Shown here: piece by piece, positions 63,301-64,000 of the stretch | Position numbering within the stretch: position 1 is the first letter of the stretch | Layout: every line of letters begins with the position of its first letter | DNA from: Rhabditophanes sp. KR3021 | Lineage: Eukaryota > Nematoda > Chromadorea > Rhabditida > Alloionematidae | Direction: 5' to 3' | NCBI GenBank assembly: GCA_963281155.1 | Contig: CAUJLY010000006.1 | Location: 9,610,001 to 9,674,000, forward strand | DNA: 64,000 nt | The notes under the pieces: generated by a model | The model's database searches: none | Told to the model about the DNA's origin: nothing | Seen by the model: only the letters and a program-made list of their open reading frames with translations | Translations under genes and position numbers: made by a program

Positions 63301-64000
63301 AATTTCTGGACCTCCTTTTATATTACTCTCTTTTTCAACTTCTTTATTGTGTTCTCAACTTAAAATCCACTAGATAAAAACGTTCAATTGATTTTTTAGT
63401 CAGATATGTCATTATTACTTACACTTTAGGATTCCATCAACGTAAATGCTATTAAAGAGTATTCAACAACATTCATAGCATTGGAATGAGCAAGGCGATG
63501 TTGCTTAAATTAACTTTGCGGATTATTGCTTTGAGATATTATTCTTTGAGCATGTAGAAAAACAACTATTTTTAATTTAAAATATTCTTAAGCTATTGTC
63601 GACAAAAAATGTGTATTTCTTTATTCGCACCCTCATATTTTTTTAAGTGACTTTTGGCTAGCCTTTTCAAATACATATTTTTTCACTGGATTGTTGACAT
63701 TTTTTAAAAAGGAAATACATAATTTTGAATCAAATATATTATTCATCCTGACTATTTAATTCTCCACCATAAAATATGTCAAATGTGTATTATTAAGCTA
63801 ATTGTAAAAATACTTTTATCAACTAATATTCATTTAAGCTATATCGTCATCCGACCTACTAATTTAATCATTTTTCTTCCTTATCTATTTTAAAAGACAA
63901 CTTTAGCTGAATAAGATGCTGTGGATTACATTATCGGTACTCAATAATTTCCTTAACCATCAATATAAAGTATATTCATTAATATGTATTTGCACAAAAT
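60312..64000. other. Gene-poor right end, 3.7 kb
   Basis: Mostly AT-rich sequence without a supported gene. The only stretch that stands out is 62455-62665, which is less AT-rich and open on the plus strand to a TAA, with MACPKLLDRCTMMKGG and a hydrophobic end. It has no start context or known family and is left uncalled. Confidence 0.5.

Noticed and set aside
1..64000. tRNA, rRNA or CRISPR-like elements
   Set aside because: No tRNA B-box with a foldable cloverleaf, no rRNA-like segment and no regular spaced repeats were found by eye; a covariance-model search would be needed to exclude small RNAs.

Overview
This window is eukaryotic, AT-rich (roughly 30% GC) and almost certainly from a nematode. 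Genes are compact, with short introns (34 to about 65 bases, GT-AG). Many start codons sit a few bases downstream of a pyrimidine-rich stretch ending in AG with no upstream exon, which is what spliced-leader (SL) trans-splicing sites look like. The gene content is nematode-typical: a cuticlin-like ZP protein, a MATH-BTB protein, an astacin relative, an ACC/LGC-type cys-loop channel and a HAF half-transporter. I cannot name the species; a clade IV nematode is a guess. Gene models below come from reading splice sites by eye; in every multi-exon model the reading frame closes exactly.

Layout, left to right. 0.7-2.4 kb: cys-loop channel (+). 3.4-5.9 kb: TAP-like ABC half-transporter (+). 6.2-7.7 kb: MATH-BTB protein (-). 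9.5-11.8 kb: mitofusin (-). 13.5-16.6 kb: TXNDC11-like membrane protein (+). 17.8-20.0 kb: procollagen lysyl hydroxylase/glycosyltransferase (+). 20.2-21.3 kb: short-chain dehydrogenase with an in-frame stop (-). 23.0-23.4 kb: a small gene with two overlapping ORFs (+). 25.0-26.7 kb: astacin-derived protein that has lost its zinc site (-). 27.8-29.3 kb: cuticlin-like ZP protein (+). 30.8-34.5 kb: SMC1 cohesin subunit (-). 35.0-36.2 kb: broken cytochrome P450 with a transposon-like piece inside. 37.8-39.9 kb: PH/PTB adaptor (+). 40.1-42.4 kb: DDHD phospholipase (-). 44.7-46.4 kb: PEX5 (-). 51.4-53.6 kb: CELF/ETR-1 RNA-binding protein (+). 54.1-54.6 kb: decayed gene. 55.1-55.9 kb: CENP-B/Tigger-type DNA-binding protein without a DDE domain (-). 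56.8-59.8 kb: RG-rich Argonaute (+). 60.0-60.3 kb: LINE remnant. From there to 64 kb I see no gene.

The genes do not form one pathway and no operon is evident; same-strand neighbours are mostly more than 900 bases apart. Themes that recur are secretory-pathway and extracellular-matrix proteins (lysyl hydroxylase, TXNDC11-like, cuticlin) and organelle biology (mitofusin, PEX5, HAF, DDHD phospholipase). The most interesting items are proteins that keep a fold but have lost or changed catalytic residues (astacin relative, TXNDC11-like protein, Argonaute with Asp in the fourth catalytic position), the SDR with a single in-frame stop, the P450 wreck with a transposase-like insert, and the overlapping small ORFs at 23.0 kb.
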